The notes under the pieces are model-generated. The model had not been told where the DNA came from and did not search any database. It saw only the letters and a program-made list of their open reading frames with translations. A DNA stretch of 49,158 bases from Quinella sp. 1Q5 (GTDB taxonomy: Bacteria > Bacillota > Negativicutes > Selenomonadales > Selenomonadaceae): contig JACXWG010000003.1 of the NCBI GenBank assembly GCA_014764605.1, positions 1-49,158 of the forward strand. The letters run 5' to 3'. Shown here piece after piece: positions 32,233 to 40,300 of this stretch (its first letter is position 1; the number at the start of each line of letters is the position of its first letter). The position numbers were made by a program, and so were the translations under genes.

Positions 32233-33126
32233 TTGAACAGGGGCTTAGCGTTAATATTCGTAGGATTAGCGGGAATTTTATGGGCGAGTTCGGGCGTAGC
32301 GGTGCAAGATTTCTTTTCACACTCGGAAAAGTCGCCAATGGAGCTAACAAATATCCGAATGTGCGTAGCGGGCTTGATTTTAATAATAATGGCGGCTCGG
32401 CGGAAAAATTTCCGCTTATCGGCAAAAAAATTGAATGAGAGCCCGAAATTATGGTTGGACGTGACGATTTACGGCGTGATAGGCGTAATGTTCATGCAAT
32501 TTACGTATTTTGCGGGGATTTCAATCGGCGGAGCGGCGGCAACGACTGTAATTTGTTACGCGTGCCCTGCGATGGTAGTTTTATGGGAAAGTTGCTATCA
32601 CAGACGATTTCCGAAGCTCGGCGAGGTATTAGCGGTGATTTTAGCGATGAGCGGAGTATTTTTGCTCGTGACGGGCGGAAATCCTACTAAATTGCTCGTT
32701 CCAATGGGTTGCGTGGTCTGGAGCCTTCTAAGCGGGGCGGCATTTGCCTTCAGCGCGATATATCCAAAGCATTTATTTGCAAAAAAAATAGACCCGTACT
32801 TTTTGACGGGTGTTGGAATGTTTATCGGCGGGCTGTCGACGTTTCTATTGATTGACGATTGGAATTGGCTACCATTCCTTGCGGCGGACGTTCTCTTTGA
32901 CGTGAGCTGGATAATCATCTTTGGGACGATTGGTGCGTTCCTTAGTTTCAACGCGGGCTTGAGGTTCCTAACGCCAGAGGAAGCATCAATCACGGTGACA
33001 ACCGAGCCAGCGGCGTCAGTAATCATCAGTTGGATAATCTTCGGGACGGCGTTTGGTTTGATCGAGTCGTTCGGGATAATCTTAGTCCTTCTTGCAATCG
33101 TCATACCGTCCATCGTCAAGCAATGA
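32233..33126 (+). CDS. EamA/DMT family transporter
   Basis: A 297-residue drug/metabolite transporter with ten predicted transmembrane helices in two EamA repeats. The first runs from GLALIFVGLAGILWASSG to VFLLVTGG and the second from SGAAFAFSAIYPKHLF to the end; PEEASITVTTEPAASVIISW is the usual EamA motif in the second repeat. Members export amino acids, nucleosides or other metabolites; the substrate is not evident. The start is TTG with AGGAGG seven bases upstream, confirmed by the same TTG in the duplicated copy. It converges on cbiG. Confidence 0.93.
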   Translation: MNRGLALIFVGLAGILWASSGVAVQDFFSHSEKSPMELTNIRMCVAGLILIIMAARRKNFRLSAKKLNESPKLWLDVTIYGVIGVMFMQFTYFAGISIGGAAATTVICYACPAMVVLWESCYHRRFPKLGEVLAVILAMSGVFLLVTGGNPTKLLVPMGCVVWSLLSGAAFAFSAIYPKHLFAKKIDPYFLTGVGMFIGGLSTFLLIDDWNWLPFLAADVLFDVSWIIIFGTIGAFLSFNAGLRFLTPEEASITVTTEPAASVIISWIIFGTAFGLIESFGIILVLLAIVIPSIVKQ

Positions 33127-33127
33127 A

Positions 33128-34018
33128 TTATTTCTCCCAAAGCAGAGCAACAGTCACGCCCTTAAACGCGGTCTTCGGCAAGGCAAAGCGTGCCTCTTCC
33201 ACGCAACAAAGTGCCGCCGCCTCACAGACATTGCCCACGCCCACCGAACGCGTAACGAACTTTGACTCGTCGAGTTGATACTCGTCGATTTTTTTTTGCA
33301 GTTCCGTTGGCGAGAAGAATTTTATTTCAAGCCCCATGACCTCCGCCAATGATACCAGCCCGGCTTCGTCCTTCTTGAGGTCGACGCTTGCCAAGAGTTT
33401 CACGCGTTCAATCGGCTGATGAATCATTGCGCACGCCCGCTGAATTGCCTCGAAAATTTTTAGCGAAGACGTTCCCCGCCTGCAACCAACGCCCGCGATT
33501 AGGTTCTGCGGAATAAGATTCAAGCGCACATCGCCCGCCGTCACGAAGACATCTTCGCCACGAAGGATTGCCGCATTAATCGCCTTGATTAGCTCTTTAG
33601 GTTCTGGAAGGAGTCCTAGCCGTGATACAATCGCGTCGACTGCGAATTTGCCTTCAACGTCTGTTGCCGTCGTGATAACTGGATTCGCGTCAATCGCCGA
33701 AGCAATCTCAACCGCAAGTTCATTCGCCCGCCCGACGTGCCCGCTTAAAAGGCTGATGACATTATGCCCGCTCTCGTCAATGACTAAGACCGCTGGATCG
33801 CTGAGCTTGCTTACAATGTGCGGCGCAATCATTCTTACGGCAATCCCCGCCGCGCAGATAAAGATAAGTCCGTCGAACTTGCCGAAAATCCCGGTGACTA
33901 GGTCGGCAAGCTTATTAAAGTTCTTTCCCTTGGCAAAAGTCTGTCCGCCGACTTTAGATGAAATTTTCTCGGCAAGCCGTGCGCCCTTCGCCGTCAATGA
34001 TATAATTGCTGTTCTCAA
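33128..34018 (-). CDS. cbiG: Cobalt-precorrin 5A hydrolase
   Basis: A 296-residue CbiG, which opens the lactone ring of cobalt-precorrin-5A in anaerobic cobalamin synthesis. The N-terminal domain has LIFICAAGIAVRMIAPH, the middle has SLLSGHVGRANELA, and the C-terminal domain starts IAGVGCRRGTSS. At 296 residues it is somewhat shorter than typical CbiG. It starts at TTG 34018, one base after the cbiF stop, with no separate ribosome binding site, so translation is coupled. The cbiF-cbiG pair consists of consecutive pathway steps; other cobalamin genes are not in the window. Confidence 0.93.
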   Translation of the reverse strand: MRTAIISLTAKGARLAEKISSKVGGQTFAKGKNFNKLADLVTGIFGKFDGLIFICAAGIAVRMIAPHIVSKLSDPAVLVIDESGHNVISLLSGHVGRANELAVEIASAIDANPVITTATDVEGKFAVDAIVSRLGLLPEPKELIKAINAAILRGEDVFVTAGDVRLNLIPQNLIAGVGCRRGTSSLKIFEAIQRACAMIHQPIERVKLLASVDLKKDEAGLVSLAEVMGLEIKFFSPTELQKKIDEYQLDESKFVTRSVGVGNVCEAAALCCVEEARFALPKTAFKGVTVALLWEK

Positions 34019-34019
34019 T

Positions 34020-34784
34020 TTACTTTTTCGCCTGCCTGAAGAACATATGACTAAACATTGGTGAATACAGATTGGACTTTTGATAACTCTTGGAATTCAA
34101 ACAATGCCCGACGACAATCATAGCCGTGCGGTCAATCTTCGCCTCTTTGACTTGCTCGACGATTGTATCAAGGCGTCCACGGATAATTTTTTCTTCGCCC
34201 GGCCACGACGCTTTATAAACTACGGCAACAGGCGTTGAGGACTTGAAACCTGCTGACATGAGGTCTTGTTTTATCTCTGGCAACAGATTGACTGATAGGA
34301 ATATGCAAAGCGTCGTTTGATGTTGCGCGAGCTTCTTGAGTGATTCCGAATCAGGCACTGGAGTTCGTCCGCCGCGTCGTGTGATTATGACCGTTTGAGT
34401 TACACTCGGCAATGTGTATTCTTGCTTGAGAGCCGCCGCCGCCGCAAGGAACGAACTTACCCCCGGTGTTACGTCGAATTCTATTCCACGTTCTTTCATT
34501 GCGTCCATTTGTTCTTGCGTCGCGCCATAAATCGACGGGTCGCCCGTGTGCAGTCGGACGGTCGTCTTGCCCGCCTTCTCCGCCAGCGTGATGACGTGGA
34601 GGATCTCTTCAAGCATCATCTGCGCGGAGTTATAAATTTCGGCTTCGGGCTTGCAATATCTTAGAATTTCTTCGTTGACGAGTGAGCCAGCAAAAATCAC
34701 AACGTCAGCCTCGCTAAGGAGCCTCTGCCCTTTGACTGTAATTAGTTCTGGATCTCCCGGTCCCGCTCCGACTATATGAACCAT
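34020..34784 (-). CDS. cbiF: Cobalt-precorrin-4 C11-methyltransferase
   Basis: A 254-residue uroporphyrin-III C-methyltransferase-like enzyme that methylates C-11 of cobalt-precorrin-4. The SAM site is HIVGAGPGDPELITVKGQ, the family motif is VRLHTGDPSIYGA, and TRRGGRTPVP identifies the CbiF/CobM type. GGTGG precedes the ATG, and a promoter lies at 34826-34854. No cobalamin riboswitch is recognised in the short leader. Confidence 0.96.
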   Translation of the reverse strand: MVHIVGAGPGDPELITVKGQRLLSEADVVIFAGSLVNEEILRYCKPEAEIYNSAQMMLEEILHVITLAEKAGKTTVRLHTGDPSIYGATQEQMDAMKERGIEFDVTPGVSSFLAAAAALKQEYTLPSVTQTVIITRRGGRTPVPDSESLKKLAQHQTTLCIFLSVNLLPEIKQDLMSAGFKSSTPVAVVYKASWPGEEKIIRGRLDTIVEQVKEAKIDRTAMIVVGHCLNSKSYQKSNLYSPMFSHMFFRQAKK

Positions 34785-34825
34785 TGCCTATACCACCTTT
34801 ACAAAAAAATTTCCTGCGCACAGCA

Positions 34826-34854
34826 ATTTTATCACGCGGCGAAGATTCAAGCAA
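34826..34854 (-). promoter_or_regulatory. Promoter of cbiF-cbiG
   Basis: TTGCTT (34854-34849), a 17-base spacer ending TGA and TAAAAT (34831-34826) on the minus strand. Confidence 0.6.
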
Positions 34855-34891
34855 CGCGCCAAAAAAATTTTTGCCTTTCAGGAAAAAAATC

Positions 34892-34920
34892 TTGTATAGA
34901 AAAAAATTTTATGCTATCAT
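34892..34920 (+). promoter_or_regulatory. Promoter of the flagellin gene
   Basis: TTGTAT (34892-34897), a 17-base spacer ending TGC and TATCAT (34915-34920), a housekeeping-sigma type. No sigma-28-type GCCGATAA box is visible. Confidence 0.55.
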
Positions 34921-34971
34921 GCGACAAAACAAACGAAGGGAAATTCTCGATTCAAGGAAGGGTGAAACAAA

Positions 34972-35865
34972 ATGGCTATGACAGTGGGCGGCGTGAATTC
35001 TTACGTAAGCAATTACAACAGAATCAACAGCGCGACGCAGAAAACAACTCAAAGAATTTCGACGGGACAAAAGTTCCCAACTGCTTCGGCGGGCGCATCC
35101 GAATACGCGATAGCCGCTCGCCTAGTAAGCAATATCGGAGCGACGTCGCAATCGATAAGGAATACGCAAACTATCGGTTCGGCAATTAAAATTTCCGAGG
35201 GCGCGATAAACAATACTATTCATGGCTTGACGACGATTAAGGAACACCTTGTCAACGCGGCGAACGATGCGAATGAAACCTATGACCGCCAAGCAATTCA
35301 AAAAGAAATCAATCAAATTATCTCGCAAATCAATTCGAACGCTTACGTTGAATATAACGGCAAAAAACTCCTTGACGGTTCACAAAGCGGTTTAATGCTC
35401 GCGGGTATCGACGGTTATGAGAACTTCCAAGCAGGAGACATCCGTGCGGCAACTCTTGGTTTGACGGACGATCAAGGTAATGTTAAAATCGACGTGTCTA
35501 CGCGTGAATCGGCTACTAATTCGTTGAAAATCGTTGACAGAGCCGCAACTGTTGCGGGAGATATTCTCGACGGTATGCATGTCTTAGGAGATTATGTTGT
35601 TGACGGCTTTACATTTGAAACAATAGATCCTGCCCTTGACGAAGCAACGACTCAGGGCGCACAGCTCCAGCGTCTCGAATTCCAAGAAGCAAATTATGCG
35701 ACAATGGAAGAAAATCAGCTCGGTGCGTTATCTACTATAAGCGACGCCGATATTGCAAGACAAGTGGTGGAAATGCGCAATCAGCAGACTTTGGAACAAT
35801 TCGCGCTCTTCGGAATGAAGATGTTTAACCAAAATCGTGCAAGTATCCAGAGCTTGTTACCTTAA
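34972..35865 (+). CDS. Short flagellin
   Basis: A 297-residue flagellin with conserved D0/D1 ends: N-terminal YNRINSATQKTTQRISTGQK and ASEYAIAARL, C-terminal ISDADIARQVVEMRNQQTL and FNQNRASIQSLLP. The variable middle domain is almost absent, leaving the ~150-residue N-terminal and ~130-residue C-terminal helical arms. It is the filament subunit family, exported by the flagellar type III system. No other flagellar gene is close. GGAAGGG precedes the ATG; the start context is ATGGCTATG. It could be a minor filament or junction protein. Confidence 0.9.
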   Translation: MAMTVGGVNSYVSNYNRINSATQKTTQRISTGQKFPTASAGASEYAIAARLVSNIGATSQSIRNTQTIGSAIKISEGAINNTIHGLTTIKEHLVNAANDANETYDRQAIQKEINQIISQINSNAYVEYNGKKLLDGSQSGLMLAGIDGYENFQAGDIRAATLGLTDDQGNVKIDVSTRESATNSLKIVDRAATVAGDILDGMHVLGDYVVDGFTFETIDPALDEATTQGAQLQRLEFQEANYATMEENQLGALSTISDADIARQVVEMRNQQTLEQFALFGMKMFNQNRASIQSLLP

Positions 35866-35882
35866 AAAGCAAGGTCGCGCTT

Positions 35883-35956
35883 GCGGGCATAGTTCATCGG
35901 TAGAACGAGAGCTTCCCAAGCTTTAGAGGTGGGTTCGATTCCCATTGCCCGCTCCA
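35883..35956 (+). tRNA. tRNA-Gly (anticodon CCC)
   Basis: A full cloverleaf: acceptor GCGGGCA with TGCCCGC, D arm GTTC/GAAC, anticodon loop TTCCCAA (CCC, reading GGG), T arm GTGGG-TTCGATT-CCCAT, and an encoded CCA end. It starts 17 bases after the flagellin stop, so it may be cut from a joint transcript; a GCAAG/CTTGC hairpin lies between them. Confidence 0.95.
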
Positions 35957-35967
35957 ATCGAAATTTC

Positions 35968-35998
35968 AAGAGACATGCTTAAGTGGCGTGTCTCTTTT
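35968..35998 (+). terminator. Terminator after tRNA-Gly
   Basis: AAGAGACATGC pairs with GCGTGTCTCTT (one G-U) around TTAAGTG, followed by TTT. Confidence 0.8.
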
Positions 35999-36001
35999 AG
36001 C

Positions 36002-36029
36002 TTGCTTTTTTTGTAAAGCGTGATATAAT
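36002..36029 (+). promoter_or_regulatory. Promoter of the zinc-ribbon gene
   Basis: TTGCTT (36002-36007), a 16-base spacer ending TGA (extended -10) and TATAAT (36024-36029). Confidence 0.6.
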
Positions 36030-36105
36030 CTGCGCGTATCGTTTCGGGGCGTAAGTTTCGGGATGAACGAGAAGAATTTTTTAAGTTGTAAGGAGATTTA
36101 TCTAC

Positions 36106-36399
36106 ATGGCTTTTGAAGACAAAACCCTCGTGTGCAAGGACTGCGGCAAAGAATTCATCTTCAGTGCGGGCGAACAGGAATTCTATCATGAACGCGGCTT
36201 TGAGAATGAGCCCGTGCGGTGTCGTGAATGCCGCGACAAACGCAAACGCCATCGCGAAGGTGGCGAGCAACGGCAAATGTTTACTGTGACGTGCGCCGAA
36301 TGCGGCAAGGAAACGGAAGTCCCTTTCGAGCCGAGAAACGACCGTCCGATTTACTGTCGCGATTGCTTCAACAAACATCGTCCTGCGCGGAGAGCTTAA
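36106..36399 (+). CDS. Double zinc-ribbon protein (CxxC-x-CxxC)
   Basis: A 97-residue protein of two metal-binding ribbons. The first has Cys pairs CKDCGKEF and CRECRDK (residues 10-45), the second CAECGKE and CRDCFNKH (62-90). A basic linker (KRKRHREGG) joins them and the tail is RPARRA. Proteins of this CxxC-x17-CxxC type are widespread in Firmicutes; their role is unknown, probably binding nucleic acid or ribosomes. AAGGAG lies 11 bases before the ATG; it is monocistronic between its promoter and a strong terminator. Confidence 0.88.
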   Translation: MAFEDKTLVCKDCGKEFIFSAGEQEFYHERGFENEPVRCRECRDKRKRHREGGEQRQMFTVTCAECGKETEVPFEPRNDRPIYCRDCFNKHRPARRA

Positions 36400-36430
36400 T
36401 TTTAATAAGATTTATCTGAACGAACCTTTT

Positions 36431-36464
36431 AAGCCTGAATTATTTCGGGCTTTATTTTTTTTTT
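36431..36464 (+). terminator. Terminator of the zinc-ribbon gene
   Basis: AAGCCTGAA pairs with TTCGGGCTT around TTAT, followed by a run of T. Confidence 0.9.
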
Positions 36465-36507
36465 GCGGCATGATAAACTGTGCAAAATGTTTTAAGGAGG
36501 AGTCCCC

Positions 36508-36969
36508 ATGAAAATTGCAATGGCGAACGACCACGCTGGCACCGCGCTTAAGAATCAGATTAAAGCCTATCTCGAAGAGCAAGGGCACGAGGTTAAAGAC
36601 TTCGGCACCTACGACGAGGAAGGTTGCGACCTGTCGGATTTCGTTTATCCTGCGGCTCTGGCGGTTGCTAAGGGCGAATGCGACCGCGGAATTTTCGTTG
36701 ACGGCGTTGGCTACGGCTCGGCACTCATCGCCAATAAAATCTACGGCATTTATGCGGCGGTTTGTCAGGATCCATTCTGTGCGCAACTGTCCCGCGAGCA
36801 CACCGATTCCAACGTCCTTTGCATTGGCGGAAAAATCATCGGCTCGGCTATCGCAATGGAAATCGTCAAAACGTGGTTGAAAACTGAACCTTTGACTGCC
36901 GAAAAATATCGCCGCCGCGTCAAGAAAGTCGCCGATATTAACAACAAACATTGCGTTCCCGTTAAGTAA
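36508..36969 (+). CDS. RpiB/LacAB family sugar-phosphate isomerase-like protein
   Basis: A 153-residue protein of the ribose-5-phosphate isomerase B fold. MANDHAGTALKNQI, GIFVDGVGYGSALIANKI and SREHTDSNVLCIGGKIIG match the family's binding segments, including the first His and the later SREH..N. The usual CGTGIG active-site turn, with its catalytic Cys and Thr, is DGVGYG here, so the catalytic base is missing. It may isomerise another sugar phosphate or only bind one. AAGGAGG precedes the ATG. A terminator follows at 37022. Confidence 0.85.
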   Translation: MKIAMANDHAGTALKNQIKAYLEEQGHEVKDFGTYDEEGCDLSDFVYPAALAVAKGECDRGIFVDGVGYGSALIANKIYGIYAAVCQDPFCAQLSREHTDSNVLCIGGKIIGSAIAMEIVKTWLKTEPLTAEKYRRRVKKVADINNKHCVPVK

Positions 36970-37021
36970 GTTATCAACATAAGAATGTTTGCTCGCCTAA
37001 GTTAGGTAAATCAGATTGCAG

Positions 37022-37068
37022 AAAAAAGCACCCTACAAATTTTACAATGCGTTTGGGGGTGCTTTTGT
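37022..37068 (+). terminator. Terminator of the RpiB-like gene
   Basis: AAAAGCACCC pairs with GGGGTGCTTTT across a loop of about 21 bases. Confidence 0.7.
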
Positions 37069-37077
37069 ATATCCTAA

Positions 37078-37386
37078 ATGATAACAGTGATGCGTCACGA
37101 CCTCCGCCACGACCTCCGCCACAACTACCGATTGATATACATGATGATTCAAGCTGGAAAGACAGAAAAAGCAAAACAGCATATCGAGACGCAAGAAATT
37201 TCCAATTACTACGACGAGGAAGTTGTTTTCGATGAAAAAAATACGCCGTACACATTTCGCGAAGGTTACGGATTAGGTAAAAAGATAATCCTTCGCCCGA
37301 AAAGTGATGAGATTTTCCAAAAAGTGATTAAGCCATTTAGGTTAGTAGAGGTGTATAATAAAAAAATAAAGGATGCAGATAAATGA
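37078..37386 (+). pseudogene. Probable fragment of a GHKL sensor kinase, coupled to the hybrid kinase gene
   Basis: A 102-codon frame whose first third (RHDLRHNYRLIYMMIQAGKT, then EKAKQHIETQE) looks like the dimerisation/phosphoacceptor helices of AgrC-type GHKL kinases. The CACGACCTCCGC unit is tandemly repeated there, giving RHDLRHDLRHN. The remaining 65 residues match nothing recognised and the ATPase domain is absent. There is no clear ribosome binding site for the ATG at 37078. Its stop overlaps the next gene's start (ATGA), so the end is coupled. Either a decayed kinase or a small new gene made from its pieces. Confidence 0.45.
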
Positions 37387-40300
37387 ACATACAAAACTGG
37401 CAAATATTAAAAACTGGAAGACGCAGGGACTTTGTAATCATCATTGCCATAACGTTAATTTTTCTTTTCGTGATAGCAATGAATGTTCGCTTGATATTCC
37501 GGATAACATCGACTCAAGCGGAAGATATTGGACAAATGCAATTAGAAGTTATACGCAATGACCTTCAAGGCGTAATTTCAACGGCGGAGAATACAATATC
37601 ACAAGTGGCTTTGGAGTCGGAAAGATTATTAAAGTCCGGCATTTCGCAAGATGAGCTTAAGGAAATCTTTTACAAGAAAGTAGAAGAACAAAAGACTTTA
37701 ACGGACGGCGTATGCTTTAACGTTTACATAACGGGCAAAGACTGGACGATAATTCCAAACTTCGATATGCCGCCAGAATATCACGCAACAGAGCGGCTCT
37801 GGTATAAGGGTGCGGAAGAAAATCCTAGCAAGATTTATATCACGGAACCTTATATAGACGCGATGACTGGCGAGATGTGTTTCACGATGTCTAAAATATT
37901 GCCTGACAATGAAACTGTCGTTGCTATCGACTTCAATTTTTCGGGCGTGCAAAAATCAATTCTTCAAATGAGTACGACAAGCGACCGCAAGGCATTAATA
38001 GTGACGAAAAGCGGCATGATTATCGGCTATACAAATATGAGCTTAGTAGGAGAAAAGATTTCAAGCAAATTGCCCGACTACGAAGACATTTTAAATCGTG
38101 TCATGCAGTCCGAAGGAAACGAGAGTTTCACGGCGCAATTAGACGGCAACGAAAATACAATTTTCAGTAGTAAGACAAATAACGGCTGGTACATGATTTT
38201 AAGCGTCGATAATTGGGCCTTTTATAAGGATAGCTACATTCAAATTATCTTCACAACGATTTTAAGTCTGCTGATGATGTTGGCGATAATTTTTTTCTAC
38301 CTTAACGCCATGCGCAATGGTTTGCAGGCAGAAAACGCTTTGCAAGTCAAAGAAAAATTCTTATCGCGGCTAAGTCATGAACTGCGCGACCCCTTGCATA
38401 GAATTTTAGATGCTTCAAGCTTGGAAACAACAAAATTCAACGCCAACCCCGCCGATAAAGCCGCCGAAGTTCGCGAATCGGCTTTGAAACTCTCTGATAT
38501 GCTCGATAATCTTTTTTCCTTCTCAACGATTGTTTCCAGTGACAAAAATAAGTTGGAGGCAGAAAAAATTTTTCAAAACAAGGAGCTATCCAAAGTTAGT
38601 CGCTACTCTCGAATCGGTGTCGTTGCCGTTTTAGTCGTCGCGATGATTTTGGCGTTTGGAATTTGCTTGACGACTACAATCAGCTGGGGCGATACCAAAA
38701 TGAATCGCGAGGTTGATATTTACGATCATCAGCTTTCAAACTGGATTGAAAACCAACGCGGCACCTTGATGATGTTCGTTAATCTTTTGAGTGAGCACCC
38801 TGAACTTATGGACGATTATCCCTCTGCCGTGAAATTCTTAGACGACCTTGCTAAGCACTATCCTGAAATTTCCGTTTGCTATCTTGGCAATCCTTACAAA
38901 GAACACAATCTTATAATGAATAACGGCTGGCAAGGTCCGAGCGACTTTAAAGTTGAAACGCGCCCATGGTATATCGCTGCAGAAAGTTCCGTAAGCGGAT
39001 TCGCCATTTCCGCGCCATATCTCGACGCGCAGACAGGGCTTTACTGTGTTACGATGTCGAAAATAGTTTGGGGCACAAAAGGAGACTTTGTCGGCATATT
39101 CGGCATAGATTTTTATATCGACCGCCTGACACATGTTTTGGACGCTAGCTACACTAAGGACGGTTATGCTTTTCTCGTAGACCGCAATGGAGTTATCATC
39201 AATCACCCAAACGCAAATTATCAGCTGTCAAAGAGTCGCATGACCGATATTGGCGGCACCGAATACTCAAAAGTTTATTCAAGTCCAGAAGTCGTTACGT
39301 TGAAAGACTACGCGGGAAATTACATGGCGTCTTTTGCCAAAAAGAATCGGATTTCGGATTTTACAGTTGTCGTGGCAAATAGTTGGTGGAACATTTACGG
39401 CAACATTATTATTTTGGGCTTGCTATTCATCATGTTGCTTTGTATTTGTGTTGCTATCGTCCACGTGCTGATAAATCGTCTCTTAAATTGGCAAGCGTCC
39501 GTTAATCGTCAACTCAAAGTTGCCTCTGATACGGCTTTGGCAGCAAGTCAAGCAAAGTCACAGTTCCTAGCGCAGATGAGCCACGAGATTAGAACGCCGA
39601 TTAATGCTATCCTCGGTATGAATGAAATGATTTTGCGCGAAAGCTACGACAAAGAAATTTTAAACTACGCGTCAAACATTCAAAGCGCAGGCAGAACTTT
39701 GCTGACGCTGATAAATTCTATCCTCGACTTCAGTAAGATTGAGGATGGCAAAATGGAAATTGTCCCCGTGCGCTATGAAACCGTGACTTTGATTGATGAT
39801 TTGGTCAACATGATTTCGGAGAAGGCTTACAAAAAAGGCTTACAGTTCAAAACGGAAATTGATTCGACACTTCCGAAAAGTTTATATGGCGATGATGTAC
39901 GGCTCCGCCAAGTTGTCACGAACATTTTAACAAATGCCGTTAAGTACACGCCCGAAGGTTCCGTTACCTTGTCAATGAGTGGCAGGGAGATTGACACTAA
40001 CGTTTTCGAGTTGCAAGTTAAAGTTCGTGATACGGGTATTGGAATTCGCGCAGAAGATATTGGTAAACTCTTTCAATCGTTTCAGCGGCTCGACGAGGAA
40101 CGCAATCGCAATATTGAAGGAACGGGTTTAGGGATTGCTATTGTGCAAAAACTTCTGAGCATGATGGATAGCAAATTGGAAGTAGCCAGCGAATACAGTC
40201 ACGGCTCGGAATTTTCGTTCACCCTGCGCCAGAAAGTCATCGACCACACGCCTATAGGCAATTACGGAGACTATAAGAGAAAGCATAAAGATACTCTCAC

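Noticed and set aside
34785-34900. Cobalamin riboswitch before cbiF
   Set aside because: The leader after the predicted promoter is only about 35 bases, too short for the aptamer, and no conserved B12-box is visible.
34860-34971. Sigma-28 promoter for flagellin
   Set aside because: No GCCGATAA-like box with a TAAA at the right spacing; a housekeeping-type promoter fits instead.
36974-37255. Minus-strand 93-codon frame opposite the kinase fragment
   Set aside because: Glycine/arginine-rich low-complexity product of the CACGACCTCCGC repeat, no ribosome binding site, crosses the RpiB terminator.
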